From NCBI GenBank assembly GCA_050180015.1, contig JBFXEO010000114.1, positions 1 through 9,228 of the forward strand: a stretch of DNA of 9,228 nt, written 5' to 3'. Positions 5,783-9,228 of the stretch are shown here, one piece after another (position 1 is the stretch's first letter; every line of letters begins with the position of its first letter). The position numbers and the translations under genes are program-made. This DNA comes from JBFXEO01 sp050180015 (GTDB taxonomy: Bacteria > Bacteroidota > Bacteroidia > Bacteroidales > Tenuifilaceae). The notes under the pieces are model-generated. The model saw only the letters and a program-made list of their open reading frames with translations. It did no database searches and was not told the DNA's origin.

Positions 5783-8689
5783 CTATAGTTCCATCATAAA
5801 ATCAATAAGGTTGGTATCGCTTTCAATGTCCAGTTTTTTCCTTAGCCTGTAGCGGCTAATTTCTACGCCCCTAACGCTGATGTTAAGAATTTGTGCAATA
5901 TCCTTGGTTGACATGTTTAGCCTTAAGTATGCGCAAAGCCTCAACTCGCTGGGTGAAAGCTTAGGGTATCGTTCTTTTAACCTTTTAATAAAATCACCGT
6001 GTACCTCGTCAAAATGGAGTTCAAAGCGCTGCCAGTCATCGTCCATTCTCAAATCGGAGTTAATAGTTTTGATCAGCTCGTTCAGCTCCTTCTGCGACGA
6101 CGGGTTGTTTCTGATAATAGCTTCGAGTTTTATTTTGAGCCGGTTCAGAATTTCGTTTTTATGGGTGATGTGCAGTGCAATGCTGGCAATTTCCCTGTTT
6201 TTATGCTCAAGGTCGTACCTTTTCCTGTCAACCTCGGCCTGTAACTTTTCGTTTCTTAGCCGTATGATCTCACGTTCGGCCTCAAGCACCTCTCGTTTGT
6301 ATTCCTCTTCCTTTATTTTTAGCTCCAGGCGTTGCTGTTCTTTTATTTTTTTTGTGGCATTTGTAACTTTTTGCCTGATTAAATTGCGGATGAACCAGAT
6401 TAATCCGCCAAGAATTACCATGTAAACTATCCACGCAAATGGTTTTAAGTACCACGGGAAATCAATGGCAAAAGCGTAATGGGCCTCTGTACTCTGTACC
6501 TGGTTGAGGTTCGATGCCCGAACTTTAAAGGTGTAGTTTCCCGATGGCAGATTCGTGTATTCCTTACGGGTATCGGTGCTCCAGTCGGACCATTTGGTGT
6601 CGTAGCCCTCAAGGAAGCAGCTGAATCGGATATTATTTTCGGTGTAAATGGGGCAGGTGAATGTAAACCGAACCGAGTTTTCTTTATGTCTTAACTTTAT
6701 GCTGGAAGCATTGCTATTACAGTAGTTCAGGTAGATACCCTTTTCCGATGGGGTTAACGTGCTGATCTCTTTTATGTAGCAGCTATAGCTTAAAGTGTCG
6801 CTGAGCGATTGCGAAAAATTGTACCGGATTAATCCCTTTTCTGTGCCAACAAATACGTTTGATTCATTGTAAACGTATATGTTTTCGTACGAGGAAACAA
6901 AGTTGCTGCCAAACCTGATCAGCGGGGTTGATAGCATATTGCTTTGCCCGTCGGCATTTTTCACCAGAATTTTAATGTCGTTACTTTTCAGTATCCAGAT
7001 ATTTCCATCCCTGCTCTCCACGATGCTACGGATGTTCAGCGTGTCCTTAATCATCCTGTTAAACTCGCCGTAGGGCTCCATCCTGTCGGTTAGGGCGTTG
7101 TACCTGTACACTCCTTTCGATGTGGTGAAAATTACCTGATTTCTTATTTTTTCTGCATTTATTCCAATTTTATTGGGAAAACCTTTTGACGTGTCGTACA
7201 GGTACGAGTGCAGAACGCTATCCTTTGCTTCGTTTAGCACCAGCTTATATATTCCCTTGTAGCCGTGTGCCATCCAAATATTTTCGTTATCGTCCTCAAC
7301 TATTTTTCTCGACGATTCTATAAAACCGGCTATTTTTCTGGAAAATGTCCATACTCCATTTTTAAGTTTGTACAGATGAATGCCATTGTACTTTCCTACC
7401 AACATTTTATCGGGACTGTTTTTGAGCTTTAGGAACATCCACGATCCCTCTTCCTCCGAGATTGCCCGGGCAGTCCCATTAACGATAAAAGTTCCGAAGT
7501 TGTGTCCACAGTATAGCCTTCCGTCCAGAATGTCCAAATTCCAGACCTGCCCTTTGGTACGATCGACTCGCGTGAATATGCTAGAATTGTTTAAATTTTG
7601 TACAATGGGCCAGCTTGCCCTGTACAAACCCTGGTTTGTTCCAACGTAAAGGTTATTGTTGTAAATCATTGAGGTGTAAGTGGCTCCAAGTAAACCAACA
7701 CCCTCGCCCAGTATAGATATGGGCGAATTCAGCTCTAGGTAATCCAGGCCGTTATCTAACCCCAGCCACAAATTTTGGTTTTTGTCCAGAAAGGTACTTA
7801 ATACGGTATTATTCTGTAGCCCTTTATTTTTGTTGATATGCTGAATAAGCCGCCCATCATTATCAGTAATTATTAATCCATCTTGTATAGTACCAAAAGC
7901 AACCAAGCTGTCCTTGAGGGCTGTTGCAGAAAAAATTTGATTTTTTATCAGAAATTCGTTGGTTTCACCATTCCAGGGGGTAAATTTACCGTTGCTGTAA
8001 ACCCAAACACCGTTGTTTAGGGTGGCAAGTATGGTTTTACCCTTTAGCTGTAGCGAGGCCCATATTTGCTTCCCCTTGAATATGCCGCTATCGTCAAATT
8101 TCGTAAATTTTCCGCCGTTGAATTCGTAAATGGCACCGTTTTTTGCCTGAACAAAATACCGGTTGTCAATTAAAAAAGAGAACTGGAGCAGTTCGGGTGT
8201 TGGGTATATGTATATTTTTTCCTTTTTATATACAATGACATGGGTAAAGCTTTGGAATATGGTAGCGTTATCAATTCTAAAAATTTTCCAAATTTCGTCC
8301 AGCCCTTTAATTTTCGTGCCAAGCTTTGCCGAAAGTGATACATACGTTAAATCGGTTTGCTTACTTGCCACCATATATCCAAATTCCTCAAAAGAGCCTA
8401 CAAAAATAGTATCATTGACGCACAAAACAGATCGTACCAGTTTGTTATCGGGTATTGCAAATAGGGTCCAGCAGCAACCATCAAAACGTAAAACCCCCGT
8501 GTTGTTGGCAACATATAATAGGCCACGGCTATCCTGACTGATAGACCAGTTTTGGGTTCCGGCATTATAGTCGGATTTGTAAAAATGTCGCATCAAAGGT
8601 AGCCCCACCGGGCTGTTCTGGGAATAGACAAATTGCAGGGAAAACAAACCCATTAAAACAGTTATATACTTATTTTTCAGTACATTCAT
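5783..8689 (-). CDS. Membrane-spanning regulator: periplasmic propeller sensor, Y_Y_Y domain, TM helix, coiled coil, LuxR-type HTH
   Basis: A 968-residue one-component transmembrane regulator. A signal peptide or first helix spans 1-23 (ending Val-Tyr-Ser-Gln). Residues about 25-640 hold a dozen or so beta-propeller blades of the Reg_prop kind (e.g. Ile-Trp-Met-Ala-His near 471-475, Leu-Tyr-Val-Gly-Thr at 347-351, Val-Phe-Val-Gly-Thr at 612-616), probably two propellers. A Y_Y_Y domain lies at about 670-735 (Tyr-Thr-Asn-Leu-Pro-Ser-Gly-Asn-Tyr-Thr at 711-720), one membrane helix at about 748-768, and a charged coiled coil at about 775-860. A LuxR-like HTH covers about 908-955 (Leu-Ser-Pro-Ser-Glu-Leu-Arg-Leu, then Ser-Val-Arg-Gly-Val-Glu-Ile-Ser-Arg-Tyr-Arg-Leu-Arg). 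No histidine kinase or receiver domain is present, unlike hybrid two-component sensors with the same front half. By family it should sense a periplasmic ligand, perhaps a glycan, and bind DNA at the membrane. Targets are unknown; it leads the esterase and cobB cluster. Confidence 0.92.
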   Translation of the reverse strand: MNVLKNKYITVLMGLFSLQFVYSQNSPVGLPLMRHFYKSDYNAGTQNWSISQDSRGLLYVANNTGVLRFDGCCWTLFAIPDNKLVRSVLCVNDTIFVGSFEEFGYMVASKQTDLTYVSLSAKLGTKIKGLDEIWKIFRIDNATIFQSFTHVIVYKKEKIYIYPTPELLQFSFLIDNRYFVQAKNGAIYEFNGGKFTKFDDSGIFKGKQIWASLQLKGKTILATLNNGVWVYSNGKFTPWNGETNEFLIKNQIFSATALKDSLVAFGTIQDGLIITDNDGRLIQHINKNKGLQNNTVLSTFLDKNQNLWLGLDNGLDYLELNSPISILGEGVGLLGATYTSMIYNNNLYVGTNQGLYRASWPIVQNLNNSSIFTRVDRTKGQVWNLDILDGRLYCGHNFGTFIVNGTARAISEEEGSWMFLKLKNSPDKMLVGKYNGIHLYKLKNGVWTFSRKIAGFIESSRKIVEDDNENIWMAHGYKGIYKLVLNEAKDSVLHSYLYDTSKGFPNKIGINAEKIRNQVIFTTSKGVYRYNALTDRMEPYGEFNRMIKDTLNIRSIVESRDGNIWILKSNDIKILVKNADGQSNMLSTPLIRFGSNFVSSYENIYVYNESNVFVGTEKGLIRYNFSQSLSDTLSYSCYIKEISTLTPSEKGIYLNYCNSNASSIKLRHKENSVRFTFTCPIYTENNIRFSCFLEGYDTKWSDWSTDTRKEYTNLPSGNYTFKVRASNLNQVQSTEAHYAFAIDFPWYLKPFAWIVYMVILGGLIWFIRNLIRQKVTNATKKIKEQQRLELKIKEEEYKREVLEAEREIIRLRNEKLQAEVDRKRYDLEHKNREIASIALHITHKNEILNRLKIKLEAIIRNNPSSQKELNELIKTINSDLRMDDDWQRFELHFDEVHGDFIKRLKERYPKLSPSELRLCAYLRLNMSTKDIAQILNISVRGVEISRYRLRKKLDIESDTNLIDFMMEL

Positions 8690-8767
8690 TTTATTAGTCC
8701 CTTGTTGTACGAAAAATTACAGCTATTATTCGAATGAAGAAAATTTAGCTGAAAGGTAATATTTAAT

Positions 8768-8781
8768 TACAATTTATTGTA
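8768..8781. repeat. AT-rich palindrome TACAAT-TT-ATTGTA upstream of the regulator gene
   Basis: TACAAT (8768-8773) and ATTGTA (8776-8781) form a perfect inverted repeat with a two-base spacer. It lies about 80 bases upstream of the regulator start and 9 bases beyond the weak - strand -7 candidate (8758-8751), a position suitable for an operator, possibly for autoregulation. Short AT-rich palindromes also arise by chance. Confidence 0.3.
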
Positions 8782-8882
8782 CAGCAATCGTGTGATAAAT
8801 GAAATTAATAAATCTTGCCGCCAAACAAGTAGTTCGTTCCCAGAAATTTTAGCTATCCCTGTTTTTCGCAGAAGTAGTGTTA

Positions 8883-8916
8883 GACAAAGTTTTCCTGAAA
8901 AATAAGTAACTTTGTC
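8883..8916. repeat. 9-bp inverted repeat overlapping the gpmI -7 promoter box
   Basis: GACAAAGTT (8883-8891) and AACTTTGTC (8908-8916) are perfect inverted copies separated by 16 bases. The right arm overlaps the TAACTTTG promoter box, so a dimeric repressor binding here would block transcription; this role is inference. The arms could also pair as single strands, but the left arm would lie upstream of the transcript start, so an RNA hairpin is unlikely. Confidence 0.4.
8907..8914 (+). promoter_or_regulatory. Predicted -7 promoter element of gpmI (TAACTTTG)
   Basis: TAACTTTG matches the Bacteroidota housekeeping -7 consensus TAnnTTTG exactly. A clear -33 TTTG is not present at the usual 19-21 base spacing; only weak TT-containing sequence lies there. 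Transcription would start near 8919-8921, leaving a leader of about 70 bases before the gpmI ATG at 8992. Confidence 0.55.
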
Positions 8917-8957
8917 ACCGTATGTGAACATAGCACGAACCCGAATGTTACTACGGT
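8917..8957 (+). promoter_or_regulatory. Imperfect stem-loop in the predicted 5' leader of gpmI mRNA
   Basis: Bases 8917-8931 pair with 8945-8957 to give 13 base pairs with two single-base bulges (T8923 and G8926). The outer stem is ACCGTA/TACGGT (8917-8922 with 8952-8957), then GT/AC, then AACAT/ATGTT (8927-8931 with 8945-8949), closing a 13-base loop at 8932-8944 that includes AACCCGA. It begins at or next to the predicted transcript start. No T-run follows, so it is not a typical terminator. A 5' stabilising stem or a regulatory leader is possible; the function is unknown. Confidence 0.45.
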
Positions 8958-8991
8958 AAAAGTTTTGTAAAAAGTAAATATGAATTAGAGT

Positions 8992-9228
8992 ATGGCAAGC
9001 AGTAAAGTACTTTTAATGATTTTGGACGGTTGGGGAATTGGAAACCACGATAAATCCGATGTAATTTTTAGCACCCCAACACCCTATATTGATGGATTGA
9101 ACCAAAAATATCCAAACTCTCAACTTTTAACCAGCGGCGAAAATGTGGGGTTACCCGATGGACAAATGGGTAATTCTGAAGTTGGACATCTGAATATTGG
9201 TGCAGGACGCGTGGTTTATCAGGACTTG
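8992..9228 (+). CDS. gpmI: 2,3-bisphosphoglycerate-independent phosphoglycerate mutase (N-terminal 79 codons, cut by window end)
   Basis: Glycolytic and gluconeogenic enzyme of the alkaline-phosphatase superfamily that interconverts 3- and 2-phosphoglycerate in the cytoplasm, using Mn2+. The frame starts at ATG 8992 and runs past the right edge; the full protein is usually about 510 residues. Metal-binding D12 is in Ile-Leu-Asp-Gly-Trp-Gly (10-15), and the phosphorylated Ser is S62 in Gln-Met-Gly-Asn-Ser-Glu-Val-Gly-His-Leu-Asn (58-68). Both residue numbers match the well-studied Bacillus enzyme, which supports this start. The Gly-Ala-Gly-Arg-Val-Val-Tyr-Gln-Asp segment that follows is also typical. 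An upstream ATG at 8980 is followed at once by TAG and is excluded. No strong Shine-Dalgarno is seen. It is transcribed divergently from the membrane regulator gene. Confidence 0.96.
   Translation, partial: MASSKVLLMILDGWGIGNHDKSDVIFSTPTPYIDGLNQKYPNSQLLTSGENVGLPDGQMGNSEVGHLNIGAGRVVYQDL

Larger units (their letters stand above)
8690..8991. other. Divergent intergenic region between the membrane regulator and gpmI
   Basis: These 302 bases hold no credible gene. Reading toward gpmI they contain a -7 box (8907-8914), a 9-bp inverted repeat around it (8883-8891/8908-8916) and a hairpin in the predicted leader (8917-8957). Reading toward the regulator, TACCTTTC on the - strand (8758-8751) matches TAnnTTTG at seven of eight positions but lacks a -33 box, so it is only a weak promoter candidate. 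A 14-bp palindrome lies at 8768-8781. I see nothing recognisable in 8790-8880. No tRNA or known riboswitch was recognised. Confidence 0.6.

Noticed and set aside
5880..6425. A 181-residue + strand open frame opposite the regulator gene.
   Set aside because: It is Ser/Leu/Phe-rich, has no motif, and is antisense to the coiled coil and HTH coding region; a compositional shadow.
5783..8689. Hybrid two-component system histidine kinase.
   Set aside because: The front half matches, but after the membrane helix there is only a coiled coil and an HTH; no kinase, ATPase or receiver motifs exist.

Overview
The window reads as chromosomal DNA of a Bacteroidota bacterium, probably order Bacteroidales. 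The evidence is the set of protein families (a PorT-type outer-membrane beta-barrel, a GIN-domain lipoprotein, a propeller/triple-Tyr/LuxR-type membrane regulator), AT-rich leaders without clear Shine-Dalgarno sequences, and an exact TAnnTTTG -7 promoter box upstream of gpmI. No mobile element, CRISPR array, rRNA or tRNA was seen. Genus cannot be told from the sequence.

Layout, left to right. (1) Bases 1-454, + strand: the 3' part of a small coiled-coil protein gene that enters from outside the window. Its frame closes at 305, but a neighbouring frame (269-454) carries what looks like its proper C-terminus, so the gene appears frameshifted. (2) Bases 478-1395, + strand: cysK, O-acetylserine sulfhydrylase. 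(3) Bases 1408-1436: a short palindromic repeat with a TGAGCTTGTCGAAG-type core, between two convergent genes. (4) Bases 1450-3948, - strand: a compact envelope operon encoding a PorT-like beta-barrel, then a PagL-type acyloxyacyl/lipid A deacylase homologue, then a GIN-domain lipoprotein whose start codon overlaps the preceding stop. (5) Bases 4129-8689, - strand: three closely spaced genes. They encode a 968-residue membrane-spanning sensor/regulator (periplasmic propellers, Y_Y_Y domain, one membrane helix, coiled coil, LuxR-like HTH), an exported SGNH/CE6-like sialate O-acetylesterase homologue, and a CobB-type sirtuin. (6) Bases 8690-8991: a divergent intergenic region with the gpmI promoter, inverted repeats and a long imperfect hairpin in the predicted gpmI leader RNA. 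(7) Base 8992 to the right edge, + strand: the first 79 codons of gpmI, phosphoglycerate mutase.

How the genes may work together. cysK and gpmI are core metabolism (cysteine synthesis, glycolysis). The 3948-1450 cluster is entirely envelope-directed and may remodel or guard outer-membrane lipid A. In the 8689-4129 cluster a transmembrane one-component regulator leads an exported carbohydrate deacetylase and a cytoplasmic protein deacylase. The regulator-esterase pairing suggests sensing and de-esterification of an acetylated glycan, but no SusC/SusD genes are present, so this is inference.

I found no clearly new multi-gene system. The points most worth a second look are the gpmI leader hairpin, the regulator-esterase-sirtuin cluster, the sirtuin's missing zinc cysteines, the PagL homologue with Asn at the usual catalytic Glu position, and the frameshifted gene at the left edge.
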